DNA of 64,000 nucleotides from Combretum micranthum. Lineage: Eukaryota > Streptophyta > Magnoliopsida > Myrtales > Combretaceae. Both the position numbers and the translations under genes were made by a program. The stretch lies in the NCBI GenBank assembly GCA_024138025.1, contig JAMXBD010000964.1:1-64000 (forward strand), given 5' to 3'. The notes beneath the pieces were generated by a model. That model worked only from the letters and a program-made list of their open reading frames with translations. It searched no databases and had not been told where the DNA came from. Below, piece after piece: positions 12,180-23,655 of this stretch; the first letter of the stretch is position 1; each line of letters opens with the position of its first letter.

Positions 12180-13147
12180 AAGCCTCTACAAGATTCTTGC
12201 TGTTGTACTAAATTCAGAACCCTTGGGAAGCTTGATCAAATCCAAAGCATGTTGTGGAAACTTTGGTGTAGACACAAAAAATGGAGGCTGCTTATTGTCC
12301 TGTGACAAACTATTGTATGCAAACTCAGCTTGAGATAAAAGCCACATCCCATTGCCTTGGTTTCTCTCCACATATGCTTCTGATTAGATTTCCAAGTGTC
12401 TTGTTGGTCATCTGTCTTTCCATCGTTTGAGGGTGAGTTATGCTGATATAATTTAGTGATGAATCAAACATGTGCTACAATGTCTTCCAAAAATGACTAA
12501 GAAATTTGCTATCTCTGTTTGATGTGATAGATCTGGGAACTCCATGTAGACGCACCACTTTAGCTTAGCAATTGCTTGAGCATCTGCAGTCTTCTACAAG
12601 AGATAAAATGAGCTATCTTGGAGAACCTGTCAAACTACAAAAATTGAGTTAGCACATCATTGGGTACAAGGCAAACCTAAGACAAAATCTATAGATAGAT
12701 CTTCTTAAATGTTCTCTGGAACTAGTAATAGAGTGTATAAGCTAGCATTCTGAGGTTGGCCCTTTGATGTCTGTCAGATGTAATACCTCTGGACAACCCT
12801 ACTGACATCTTTCCTCAACCGAGGCCAATAATATCTGCCAGCCACTGTAGCAATAGTCTTGTCTCGCCCAGATGTCCTGCTAATCCTCCTCCATGCAGTT
12901 CTATAATTAGTTTCTCCCTCAAGGAAGATTCAGGAATACACAATTGATTTCCTTTCATTAGGTAACCTTCAAAGATATGATAATCACCACAAGGTTCTTT
13001 TGTAGTACACTTTTGCCATATATCACCAAAATCAACATCATCAACATACAACTCTTTCACCTTTTCAAAACCCACAACGTCAATACTTATAGTGATTAAC
13101 AAGACAGCTCTTCTACTCAACGCATAGCACCTTATTTTGTACTCCAA
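12180..13147 (-). pseudogene. Family C integrase relic
   Basis: Minus strand. At 12815-13147 the region before integrase and the zinc-finger histidines are seen (LHGGGLAGHLGETRLL). The two cysteines expected next are lost: a Tyr and a stop codon stand in their places near 12780. The core follows at 12520-12570 (VVRLHGVPRSI, then the second Asp region FLSHFWKTL), and at 12186-12371 the end of the core ([10 protein letters not shown]). Several stops and frameshifts separate these blocks. The neighbours are RNase H on the right and the polyprotein C-terminus on the left, which is the normal gypsy order. Confidence 0.8.
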
Positions 13148-13149
13148 AT

Positions 13150-13867
13150 TTATGCATAAGTTTAAATGGAAATCTCACAAGAATTAAATCCACCTAGGAT
13201 GCATATCTTACTAATTCTCATTGACCACTCAGATGCTCAAAGCTTCAAATCAGAATATAGAATAAATTCCTTCCATACTAAGTAATGCTCCCATACTCTT
13301 ACTGCCCTCACCACAAAATAAAATTATTTATCATAAGTCGACCAGCTCCTCCTAGCTTCACACAACTTCTCACTATAATAAGCAACAAGTCTCTTCTCTT
13401 GAGATAACATAGCACCAATTTCCACTCCACTACATCACAATCAACTTCAAAGAGTTTATTAAAGTCAGGGATGCAAACATATGAGCATTATATAGTTTTT
13501 CTTTCAAAACAACAAAACTGGTCTCATTATCTTCCCCCACTGAAACTTTCTTTCTTTAGACAGTTAGTTAAAGGAGTAGCAATAGTACTGAAGTGCCTAA
13601 TAAACCTCCTGTAAAAACTAGCCAATATAAGATAACTCCTTAGCTCAGTCACTGTCTTTGGAATTGGCCATTCCCTAATAGCTTTCACCTTCTATCATCA
13701 ACTGTAATCCCTTCTCAACTCACAACAAATCCCAAAAATAATAGTCTTTTTGACATAAAGATGCATTTCGTCAGATTGCATATAATTTATTTTCTCTCGA
13801 CATAGTTAATACACTCCTCAAGTGGTAATATGCACATGCTTAGATTTGCTATATACTAATATATATC
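13150..13867 (-). pseudogene. Family C reverse transcriptase/RNase H relic
   Basis: Minus-strand reading gives RT words such as ILVYSKSKHVH (just after the YxDD box), LLFLGFVV and a [11 protein letters not shown] segment, then RNase H words (VAYYSEKLCEARRSWSTYDK, 13315-13410). RT copies the element RNA and RNase H removes it. The catalytic DD is right at the edge: the hAT-like MITE 13876-14766 inserted there, and a few more RT bases lie on its far side at 14775-14790. The frame is broken repeatedly. The same RNase H segment recurs at 30571-30752. Confidence 0.75.
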
Positions 13868-13875
13868 ATCATCAC

Positions 13876-14766
13876 TAGACATCGCACGGTTCGGGTCGGT
13901 GAACCAGTTTTTTTTTTAAATTAATCGAAAAATGAAAAAGAATCCCTAAAATCAACATAAGCAATTACAACTTATTTATACCCAAAATAAACATTTAAAA
14001 TTTTTCCAAATAAAATATAATGGTTAGCAAATAATAAACACAATTATGGAACACATAGTAGTTGATTAACATACAGGCAAATGATGACGAGTAAATTTCA
14101 TTGTGCTAGATATTACATATTACCTCCACAACAACATGAACACACTAACTACCATAACAACAAATAACTAACTAGAATCACACAGTTCATTGACTTACTA
14201 CAACACCAACACCCATGATAGTAATAATGAATTATGTCATGAAGTCTGTAGTTTGTAGTTCACATATAAACAATATATTATCCCTAACCAAGGTCCATTC
14301 ATTTCATATGCATTATGTCATGAAGTCTGTAGTTCACAAGATTAGTTGATGCAAAAGAGCATCATTATGTTGACATGATCACAAATATCAGAATGGGTGC
14401 GACTATATCTTTTTGTATTTTATTTTTTCTTTTTTCCTTGGTAACAAATAGGCATAAGCACAATAAATTCAGATAATACGTCAAATTGCCAAAGGAGTTG
14501 TTCTTTTTATTTGACAACATTAAATATTTGGAAATGCAGAATGCTTAGCATTATCTAGTCCCATATTTGTAATGTATATGTTTTATTTTTTTTTAATTTC
14601 TATTCGAGCAGGGTTGGAACCGCCGGTTCGGCATGGAGGAACCGCTAGGACCTGCCGGAACCGGCGGACCTCTGGTGGTTTAAAAAATCCCCGATGGGGT
14701 AGTTCCCAGGTACGGAACCATCGGGATGGTTTGGGGGTTCGCGGTTCAGAAGCCTGTGGATGTTTA
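13876..14766. mobile_element. hAT-like MITE inside family C RT
   Basis: An 891-bp insertion flanked by perfect 8-bp duplications ATCATCAC (13868-13875 and 14767-14774). Ends read inward are TAGACATCGCACGG and TAAACATCCACAGG, imperfect terminal inverted repeats. Subterminal parts are rich in GGTTCGG/CCGGTTC words, as in many plant hAT MITEs. Open frames at 14572-14847 on both strands come from this GC-rich end and are not genes. Confidence 0.7.
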
Positions 14767-14835
14767 ATCATCACCATTAGGCTTACAACAAATTTTCTCC
14801 TCTCTCTCCTCAACGTTCACCCCTCTCTTATTTGG

Positions 14836-15995
14836 ACACTCATTTAACCGGTGGCTTGGCTGATTACACCTATAGCACTTACCTAATATAGGCTTGGCAT
14901 AGGGATTGCTTTACCTCTGAACATCCTTAGCCTCAATGGGCTTCTTGCCAATAGCTTTATCATCCTTCTTTTCTCCACTCACATTCCGCTTCTCCTCATG
15001 ACCTTTTTTTTCTCGGTCATGGACTTGCTACTGCTCGTCCCCCTCAACTCCATATCTCTTATTTCCTCCATCAAAACGGCTACCCTTGTCCTATATCATC
15101 ATCTTAGCCCTAAGCACCATGTTTTCCACCTCATTCAAGCTCCTCAATACATTTTCTCCAATTTTGTCCCTGATTTGTTATTTCAACCCATAAAAATACT
15201 TGGCTACCTCTTGACATTTACTCTCCCACAAATCATTCCGCTCAACTAACCTCATGAATTCGGTCATATACTCATTAATAGATCATTGGCCCTGACAACA
15301 TTACTAGTGTTATTGAAACAAGATTTGTTCATTATCAGGAGGAAAAAAATCCCGTTGCAACAATTGCTTCATGGAAACCATGTCCGCACAGGCTGTTTAC
15401 CCTCTCTTTGCCTTTTGTTCTGCAACCTCACCCACTAAGTAGAGGCTCCACCTTTCAACCTGCAAGCAACCAACCTAATCTCCTTTCCTTTGAAATATCC
15501 ATATAATTGAAAAACCTATTAACCTCTACCAACAATCTAAGAACTCCTCAATATTTAAATTGCTACTGAAACAAGGAATGTCTACCTTTAATTGGAAATC
15601 TCCACCATCCCCTTGATCATATCCATAGTAATTTCTCTGGTATCTACCACCACCATCACCACCTCTCCTCCGCGGCTATCTCTCTTCATATAGAATTTTA
15701 TCTTATTCCTCATTATTCATTAGAAATTTGTACCCTTTGATTTGCAGCGATAGATCGATTGATTGGACCGTCATAAGCATCTCTTGCCATTGGTCGTCTC
15801 CTACCAATTTCCTATCTCTGTTGGCATCTACTGCATGGCGTCAAAACGCTTAATTAGATCTTCAAAATGCTCTTCTAGACGTGGATGCTCAATCCATGGC
15901 ATCAATTACCATCCTAGGAACTTTAGTCCCTCAGACTCTCACATCTTGAACACCGTCAAGAGTACGATTTCATAAACACGGTCGTTAGCAGACAT
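14836..15995 (-). pseudogene. Family C gag relic
   Basis: Gag packages element RNA in virus-like particles. The minus-strand start is at 15995 (MSANDRVYEIVLL). Central Retrotrans_gag words follow: DFQLKVDIPCF and NLNIEEFLD (15540-15600), FFPPDNEQILFQ (15310-15350), and MTEFMRLVERNDLWE with a KYFYGLK segment (15170-15275). At 14836-14877 an intact CCHC zinc knuckle remains (CYRCNQPSHRLNEC). Frameshifts and stops separate the blocks. Downstream, RT sequence follows directly without protease. Confidence 0.75.
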
Positions 15996-16023
15996 CTTCA
16001 CAAAATTTAACCGGGCTTGATAC

Positions 16024-16495
16024 TAGAGATGCAACTGGAACGAATTGTTATAGAGTTCCGACTGCCCCCCATTAAAATCCCTATAAGTCAAAACCTATAG
16101 GGTTTAGGGCTGGGTTTTGGGTCATACTCATAACCTGATTGGGCAACCCAACCCTTTATAATTAAAAAAATTAAAAATTTTATTTAAGAATCTACTTATT
16201 CATTAGTTGAATGATGTTTTTTGTATAATCTTTTTGTTATTTATGTATTAAGTCACATGATAGGATATAAATAAGTCTACTTACTATCATGAATAAGGAT
16301 AATTGATTGATTTTTCTTTCTTTTTTAAATTATTTTTCCTAGCATATACAATCACTAGTATTGGGTTCCCTATAATCGGGTCAGGTTTTGGATTTCCTAA
16401 AATCAGGTCAGGTTCTAGGATACCCCTTTATACAAAATCAGGTTGGGTTCGGGTTCTGAATGAACCATCACAAACCCGCCCCCTTTACATCCCTA
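16024..16495. mobile_element. hAT-like MITE at the family C primer site
   Basis: A 472-bp insertion with ends TAGAGATGCAACTGG and (inward from the right) TAGGGATGTAAAGGG, the canonical TAGRGATG-type hAT terminus. Flanks are CTTGATAC (16016-16023) and TCTGATAC (16496-16503), an imperfect 8-bp duplication. Subterminal GGGTTCGGGTT words are typical. It landed on the primer-binding site of the retrotransposon. Confidence 0.7.
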
Positions 16496-16509
16496 TCTGA
16501 TACCACTCT
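16496..16509 (-). promoter_or_regulatory. Primer-binding site of family C (initiator Met-tRNA)
   Basis: The minus strand reads AGTGGTATCAGA just inside the LTR end at 16517, matching the usual plant TGGTATCAGA primer site for initiator Met-tRNA. Confidence 0.7.
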
Positions 16510-16516
16510 GAGTCTT

Positions 16517-16860
16517 TGACGTAGTGCGGAAGGCGAAAACAAACCCAGATCCAACACATTAGCTGAATCAAGGAATCAAGATTGCAAAATATTGCAATTT
16601 TACTGAGAAAAGATGTCAAAAAAGTGTTTTTCAATGTTAAAAAATGATAGTCTGCTGAAAAAGTTTGGAACTTTACTATTTATACTAACACAAGAAACCC
16701 TAAAACGAATTAATAAAAACTAAGTCGGTTAAATGTAAGCTGGTCCAACTAGTGGCTTAGATGATCTACACTGGCGGCCTTTAAATATACTGGTGGCGTT
16801 GAAGAAGGCTTTAAAATTTTGCTTCAGGAGACGTCATACGTTGGCTCTAAGCGGAGTGTG
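16517..16860 (-). mobile_element. Family C LTR shared by two element copies
   Basis: The plus strand begins TGACGTAGTGCGGAAGG, equal to the LTR terminus at 30318. The LTR lies next to the primer site of the left element and also next to a polyprotein C-terminus on its right. Its outer end is not sharply defined; the GC-rich module at 16745-16945 spans the presumed boundary. Confidence 0.65.
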
Positions 16861-16862
16861 CT

Positions 16863-17015
16863 TTAGGAACGTCGATGGCCTTGATTAAACGCCGGCAGCA
16901 TACGAGTGGTGTTCGACCAATCAACAAAGCCGGCAACCTTATCCTTATGCTTCTTTGGCTGCTTCTTGGATGATTCCTTATCCATGAATGAATTAGCTAT
17001 CTCATCTACATCACC
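16863..17015 (-). pseudogene. Second family C polyprotein C-terminus
   Basis: Minus-strand frame containing DVDEIANSFMDKESSKKQPKK, nearly the same as the segment at 11760-11850. It belongs to another family C copy whose remainder was lost where the 40-bp tandem array begins at about 17016. Confidence 0.65.
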
Positions 17016-18640
17016 CTGGGGGGAACTCCTCATTTTGAGAGCCATTTTACCACATCAAGGAGAAATTTCTGTTCTATAGGCAATTTTACCACACTAGGGG
17101 GAATTCCTCATTGCGGGGGCCATTCTACTACACTAGGAGGAAATTCCTTGTTTTAAGGGTCATTCTATTACACTAGGGGGGAATTCCTCATTTTAAGGGC
17201 CATTATACCACACTAAGAGGAAATTTATCATTTTAAGCCATTTAATCACATTAGGGGAAATTCCTTGTTCTAAGGGCCATTCAACTACACTAGGGGGGAA
17301 TTCCTCATTTTGAGGGCCATTTTATCATACTAGGAGGAAATTCCTCGTTCTCTAGCCATTTTGCTACATTAGGGGGAAATTTTTTGGGCAATTTTACCAT
17401 AATAAGAGGAATTTCTCATTTCGAGGGCTATTTTACAACACTAGGGGAAAATCCTTGTAGTAGGGGCTAATTTACCATACTATGAGAGAATTCTTCATTA
17501 TAAGATCCATTTTATCATACATTTTTTTTTTGGGGGGCGGGGAGGGGAGGGAGTGTTTCCTTGTTCTAAGGCTATTTTACCGCACTAGAGGAGAATTCTT
17601 CGATCCATGGACCATTTTACCACATTAGGGTGGAATTCCTCATTTTGATGGCCATTTAGCACACTAGGGGAGGGAGGGGAGGGGGGTATTTCTTATTCCA
17701 GGGCCATTTTTATCACACATAGGAGGGAGGATTCCTCATTTCAGGAGCCATTTTATCACATTAAGGGAAAATTCCTCGTTTAGGGGCCATTTTACCTCAC
17801 TAGAGGGAATTCCTCGTTTCATGAGCCATTTTACCACATTATGATTGAGGGGGGGGGGAGGGGGGGGAGTCTCCATTCTATGGGCCAGTTTACCACAATA
17901 GGAGGAATTCCTCGTTCCCAAGACTATTTTAACACACTAGAAGAGAATTCCTTGTTCTAGAAGCCATTTTACCACACTAGAAGAAAAATCTTCATTGTAA
18001 GGGTCATTTTACCAATTAGGGAGGGAATTCCTATTCTATGAGCCATTTTACCACTAGGAGAGAATTCATTGCTCCAAGGGTCATTTACCATTAAGGCGGA
18101 ATTCATTGTTCCAAGGGTCATTTTACCACACTACGGGGAAATTCCTTGTTTCGGGGACCATTTTACAATAGTTGGAGGGAAATCCTTGTCCTATGGACTA
18201 TTTTACCAAACAAAAGAGAATTATTTGTTTCGAGGCCTATTAACAATACTAGGGGGAATTCCTGTTTCAAGGGTCATTTTACCATATAGGGCAAATTCTT
18301 CATTCCAAGAGTAATTTTACCATACTATAGGAAAATTCCTCATTCCGAGGGCTATTTTACCACACTTGAAAAACACAGTAGGAGGGAAATATTTGTTCCA
18401 ATGGGGCATTTTACCATAAGGAAAAATGCCTCATTCTGAGTGCCATTTTACCACAATTGGAGGGAAAATCTTGTTTGAGAGGTCATTTTAATACTTTAGG
18501 GGGAATTCCTTGTTCCGGGGGCCATTTTACCATAGTATGAGAAATTCATTATTCCAAGGACCATTTTACCACAGTAGGGGTAGCTTCTTTGTTCTAGGAT
18601 CCATTTTACTTGATTATGAAGAAATTTTTCATCATTATAT
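17016..18640. repeat. Minisatellite with about 40-bp unit
   Basis: About 40 degenerate head-to-tail units, each with the pattern CCATTTTACCACACTAGG, then a GGAATTCCTC segment and a four-to-six-base spacer. Spacing measured at 17161, 17201, 17239, 17278 and 17318 is 38-40 bp. Many units keep an EcoRI site. Some carry expanded G-runs (17531-17550, 17667-17687, 17847-17869). Two further units lie at 30241-30317. Decayed units fade out towards 18800. Not CRISPR: units are contiguous without unique spacers. Confidence 0.9.
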
Positions 18641-20629
18641 AAGTAATTTCAACGTATGAAAGTTTCATTTATGTTGTAAGTCTCATATCATCATCCTCAT
18701 ATCATCACCATAATAGGGCACAATTCCTCAAATGTAAGGCTTATATCGCTAGTCAAACCACATTTTCATCATTTTATGGTATATGCTTCATTATAGGCCT
18801 CATTGCACATGATAAGCCCTGATTCATTAGTGTAAGGCCAATTTTGCCGCACAAACTCTATTTTTTCCATATCAGGGGCTTGATCTAATGTCACATGGCA
18901 CACTTTCTATGCAAACTATATTCACCAAAGTATTACATTTCCTTGCCACTTTATGTTTTTCATTATTATAGGGCTTCATTTCTTCCAAACTATATTCACC
19001 ACAATTGCTTTTTTTTTTTTTTTTTCCAAATCCATTATATCATTAGATTTTATTATTTTAACATCATAATAAAAAAAAAGTTTTTTAAATAGATTAAATC
19101 TCGCCATTAAAAACTCTTCATAATCTTAATTTATTATATTAAACTTTAGTTGCTTGTTATTATTTATTTATTTATTTTGTAGCACATTATATTTTTTTGT
19201 TACCTTCTACAAGACAATGGATTGACTGTGACATTAAATTTATTGTGACATAAAACTTCCTTTGCATTGCCTCTTCTTGGAATCTGTGAATTTGAGATAT
19301 GTTTTTACCTTTCTTACATCTTCACTCTTCAATGCTGCGAATTGTTGATGTGGAACTGCTAAAATTGAGGCAGTGAGCGCTCCTCAAATAATGCTAGTTA
19401 ATGGCATATAAAGATCCTATTCTCTACTTTGTTACATCGTATGTGCATAGAAGAATGTATTATGGTGTGGGCATGGACAGAAAGATCTGTTTTGATTCAT
19501 TCAATCTTCAAGGTGTTATTGTGATTTGTTGGGAAACAATGGGAATCGAAAAATTAATAAACCACCTCTTCCAGCTTTTTATTTTTTCCAACGAAATTAT
19601 ATGACGAAAGCACGTGATAAAGCTATAGTAAGTTCCAGTAATAATATGATAATAATTCTATCAGCCATGAACTTCTAGCCACTACTAGGTGCCTCAACCT
19701 ATTATTTATGTAGGCGTCCATTACCACACTGGCTCCTACGTTGTGCATGGCGATATAACCAAGTCATTCCTTGCCGTTTCTTCATCTGTCGTCGATAATC
19801 TCAGCCATCGTTATATTTTATCAGCAAGGTTTGGACATTTAAATTCATCAACTGACAACTTCAAACAATCTATGGGTCTTATCTGACTAGTTTTTTTTTT
19901 TTTTTATACATACAGACATTTTTTTCAAAAAAAATTTCTAAGAAATTTTTTATGGTTCTCATGAAAATATTATATATAGATAAAATATTAATACAAATCG
20001 GACATATTCACATGTATCGTTTTGATATAGATGCATATTCATATGAAAAATAGACCATCCAAATATAATTCAAATAGATAAATTTTTTCCAGAATGATAG
20101 TTGAATTGCTCATTAATTGTGCATGCAAGCTTTTCATGTGATTTATACATTGGGCAAGCCACCATTTTTCACCGATTGGCTGAGCTAGGCTGAAAATGTA
20201 AACTCGTCAATATTGTACAACTGTGTATGTTTCATGTGATGACACATTCCATATTCTACTGTAGAATGTAGCATCCCTTGCAAAAGTGTGGAAACTTGTT
20301 CAGTCTTCTTGACTAAGCGTACATGCATATCACGATCTGCTTAGTTGTGATGCCTATTTTTAACTTGTTATTGCAGGGCCTTGCTCTGTTAAGTCAAATA
20401 AGCCAGCCGAAGATCATTGGTGTTGCCGTTATCGTTCAAAACTGCAACAAAATCCAATAATTAATAGATGGAGAAAAAATTTCAGCATCGATAAAATAAG
20501 AAACTTAATAATTTCTAGCTAGCATGTTGAATAGCCAAGGGAAGGTTGTCATTACAATACATCCAGTTTGGAGTTAGAATAAAAAAGAATAAACAAATTC
20601 AAGTTGTGGAATGTTAGTGCTAAAACCTG
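18641..20629. other. Non-genic stretch downstream of the TPX2-like gene
   Basis: The first 200 bp hold decayed edges of the minisatellite. A T-run lies at about 19009-19026 and another at 19890-19907. Short open frames at 19401-19604 and 19689-19886 have no recognised motif. Nothing else is supported. Confidence 0.5.
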
Positions 20630-20755
20630 TTAATGCAGTGTGCATTTTCCTTTTCTAATATCAGAACTTCCCTTGAATTTGCATTGCTTTTCACTGGAAC
20701 TTTGTGATCTATCCTTTATATTATTTTCTACCCGTAATTTTGATTCAGAATTTGC
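20630..20755 (-). CDS. TPX2-like last visible exon
   Basis: From acceptor TTCTGCAG an open stretch of 41 codons begins ANSESKLRVENNIKDRSQ and ends KGKCTLH with TAA at 20630-20632. It resembles the exon at 22504-22455 in composition. In intact TPX2 proteins several further exons with the C-terminal domain would follow; I see none downstream. Confidence 0.5.
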   Translation of the reverse strand, partial: ANSESKLRVENNIKDRSQSSSEKQCKFKGSSDIRKGKCTLH

Positions 20756-20789
20756 CTGCAGAATATAAGGTATTCATTTAGTTAAAGAT

Positions 20790-21603
20790 ACATTCTAGTA
20801 AGAGATGATTTTTGCTTGAATGCATCAACAGATATATAAAGCATCATTGTCATATAGATTGAATCAACAACATCTCATGCATACGCTAGCTACTTATCAT
20901 TCCTTTCTAGGGCAAGTAAGCAAATCATCAGAATATAGTCCATTGGAAGTTTTATCATCTCAAGTTTGTATGCATTCAAATCGAACAAATACAAACTAAG
21001 TGGTGCAATAGATACTAACTTTAGCACCCGCTTGGCATGCTTTGGAAGTAGTGTAGTTCGACATTGTACATTCAGTTGATCCTGCATAGTTCTTAAGCCT
21101 ACAATTTTAGAAAATATATGTCACTCTACTTAAGAAATGAAACACACATATATAAACATCATCGACCAACATCATTGATCATTTATGTGGAATTTAGGAG
21201 CACCTGTGCCTTTCTGCTCTTAGTGCTGTTTTGAGGTAGGGTTCTCTTGGAACAGTTGCCTTTGGTTTTGGTTTTGTCAAACCAACAGTTGGCTCAAACT
21301 AACATGATATAAATTACAAAGTTAGAAGGTTATTCAAATTCAAAAGTGGGCAGGAATGCTCTAAAGAACAGACCTCATTTCTTAATGGCTTGTGTGGGAA
21401 TGGAGCATGGTGCTTCAAATGAGTATCTGCATCAAAGGACTCTTAGTTATCTAATAATGTCAAAACCTCAAGCCATGAATTATGGTAAAAACCGTGCCCA
21501 TTCATTAAAAAATTTAGGTTATACACAACTGCAACGCTAACAAAACATTCAATGAATGGGGAGGGGAGGAACTTAAAAATGCTACTAAGAAAGATCCCAA
21601 AAG
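20790..21603 (-). repeat. Exon-containing duplication, copy b
   Basis: Second copy of the 0.8-kb block with exons 21426-21374, 21292-21204 and 21098-21020. Here the middle exon is intact (PTVGLTKPKPKATVPREPY and onward), matching the TIPREP-LxTA-RAxRxR segment of TPX2 proteins. The first exon is one base shorter than in copy a and loses frame. Thus each copy has an open version of the exon that is broken in the other. Confidence 0.75.
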
Positions 21604-21819
21604 AGAGCAAAGGAACCAACCTTTGTTTGTTGAGGCAGTTTTGACTGGAAGGTCCTACTTTGCTGAGCTTCAGATCTCAAGGAAAGCTGGTAACAATTAT
21701 AAAGGTAAAAAATACATGTTTAATAATGTTTCGAAAGGCAAAGCATACTTGCAATTAGAAATCACTTTTTTTTTTTTTGTTGGGAAGTGAAAGGACACTA
21801 TTAGGAAGGTGAACCTTAC

Positions 21820-22504
21820 CTTTTGAAATGGATATGTGGGTGGATAAACCGTATTCATCAAGATTTACTTTCCTGGATTAAATATTAATCACCGAGCAAT
21901 GTTTTCATGAGGACTTGAAGGAATCAACTGGGTGAAACCAAAATAATCCATGGACACGTATTATGTTACCTTCTTATTTGGTGGATAAACTCCACATTTA
22001 TTAGTTTTCTCACATTTTTCTGCTCTGTATCATCTTTTGGAGTTGACCTGCAAAAGAGAGATTGCAAGGATTACAATGCGTATCGATATGCAAAATAAGG
22101 AGCAGGGACATGCCTAGGTACATAGCTGCTTGACAGTTAAAATAGTTCCCACTCATCTTGAGCTATGGTTTGAAAGTTTCACATGTAATTTGTTTTAGCA
22201 AAATTGAAGAGATGGAATTCAAATAGCTTTTGAATAAGATGTACAAGCTAGAGATCTAGATATGCTTTAGGGATATAGCTCAATAAATCAAATTCATAGA
22301 TTAATTTGTCAAAAGGTCTCTAGCAATCGCATCATTATGAAATCTTCAAGATACATGCCATATTGCTACAAATAAGGCCACAATATCATCAGACTTTGAC
22401 ATCTCTACTTTAAAAAAAGAAGTAGAATGATTTGATAGTAGGGCACTTATATACCTAAGATTGCCTGTTGTTTTTGATGTAGAAGAATTTGATTTATTGA
22501 TTGC
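21820..22504 (-). CDS. TPX2-like exons 8-10
   Basis: Three exons between the duplicated blocks: 22504-22455, 22047-21970 and 21872-21820, with acceptors GGGCAG, TTTGCAG and AATCCAG and donors TAG|GTATAT, AAG|GTAACA and AAAG|GTAAGG. They join in frame to give AINKSNSSTSK, then STPKDDTEQKNVRKL and KVNLDEYGLSTHIS. Lys/Ser-rich sequence typical of the variable centre of TPX2 proteins. Phase 1 at the end does not fit the next candidate exon (21686-21621), which is open only in phase 0. Confidence 0.55.
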
Positions 22505-22571
22505 CTGCCCAAAAAAAAAAAAAAAGAAACTTTAGTATTATTTCACGAAGTAACTACTGTCCTATAATTTT

Positions 22572-23378
22572 GTAGATATCTAGTAAAAGATGATTTTTGC
22601 TTGAATGCATCAAAAGATATATAAAGCATCATTGTAATAGATTGAATCAACAACATCTCATGCATACACTAGCTACTTATCATTCCTTTCTAGGGCAAGT
22701 AAGCAAAATCGTTAGAATATAGTCTATTGGAAGTTTTATCATCTCAAGTTGTATGCTTTCGAATCGAACAAATACAATTTAATTAGTGTATACTAACTTT
22801 GGAAACCGCTTGGCATGCTTTGGAAGTAGTGTAGTTCGATATTGTACGTTCAGTTGATCCTGCACAATCCTTGAGCCTGCAATTTTAGAAAATACATATC
22901 ACTCTACTTATGAAATGAAACATGCACATATATAAACATCATCGACCAACATCATTGATCATTTATGTAAAGTTTAGGAGCACCTGTGTCGTTCTGCTCT
23001 TAATGCTGTTTTAGGTGGGGTTCTCTTGGGACAGTTGCCTTTTTTGGTCTTGTCAAACCAACATTTGGCTCAAACTAACATGATATAAATTACAAAGTTA
23101 GAAGGTTATTCAAAATTCAAAAGTGGATAGGAATGCTGTAGAGAACACACCTCCTTTTTGAATGGCCTGTGTGGGAATGGGGCACGGTGCTTCAAATGAG
23201 CTACCTGAACCAAAGAACCCTTGTTTATTTAATAATGTCCAAAACCTAAAGCCATGAATTATCAGTAAAAATAGTGCCCATTCATTAAAAAATTTAGGGT
23301 TGTAGACACTGCAATTGCTAAAAAAGATTCAATGAATGGGAGGGCAGGATCTTAAAAATTCTAATAAAAAAGATGCAA
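22572..23378 (-). repeat. Exon-containing duplication, copy a
   Basis: This 0.8-kb block closely resembles 20790-21603. It holds three small exons (23204-23151, 23068-22984, 22876-22798) with intact splice borders. The middle exon is one base short in the segment matching EPYLKTALRAERHR of copy b, so it shifts frame and meets a stop. The other two exons stay open in the expected phases. Confidence 0.75.
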
Positions 23379-23655
23379 AATCCCAGTGAGTAATGAGTTC
23401 CAAACTTGAACATTTTGAACCATTGTGTAAATGGTTTAATTAGCAACAATGTGCAAAGAATCATTCAACTTGTTGCTAAGCTATTGATATATGATCAACT
23501 TCAAGTCGATTATCACATTTGTTATCAGTCAGAAAAGACCACCCATTGTGAAGCAAATATATTCGACTGATTTCAAGGCAGATCTTACACTATCAAAATG
23601 CAGTAAGAAGAAGAACACAACTCTCTATTCAATCGATGGATTCCAATTTCTATAC

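Larger units (their letters stand above)
11539..17015 (-). mobile_element. Degenerate Ty3/gypsy element, family C, minus strand
   Basis: Read leftwards from 16517: LTR, primer-binding site, gag, part of RT, RNase H, integrase, polyprotein C-terminus and a truncated LTR (11539 to about 11695). The protease and N-terminal RT are missing through a deletion near 14790, because the gag zinc knuckle is followed almost directly by the YxDD region. Two hAT-like MITEs interrupt it (13876-14766 and 16024-16495). The right LTR is followed at 16863-17015 by the C-terminus of another polyprotein copy, so two elements shared one LTR. Stops and frameshifts occur in every domain; it is not autonomous. Confidence 0.8.

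Noticed and set aside
11697..12333. Two plus-strand frames of 99 and 111 codons
   Set aside because: Antisense to the family C polyprotein relic on the minus strand.
14572..14847. Overlapping open frames on both strands
   Set aside because: They lie in the GC-rich end of a hAT-like MITE and lack any domain; both-strand openness reflects composition.
17016..18640. Regular short repeats that might suggest a CRISPR array
   Set aside because: Units are contiguous and degenerate with no unique spacers, in a plant nuclear context; this is a minisatellite.
19401..19886. Possible 3' exons of the TPX2-like gene
   Set aside because: Wrong strand for the gene and no resemblance to the TPX2 C-terminal domain.
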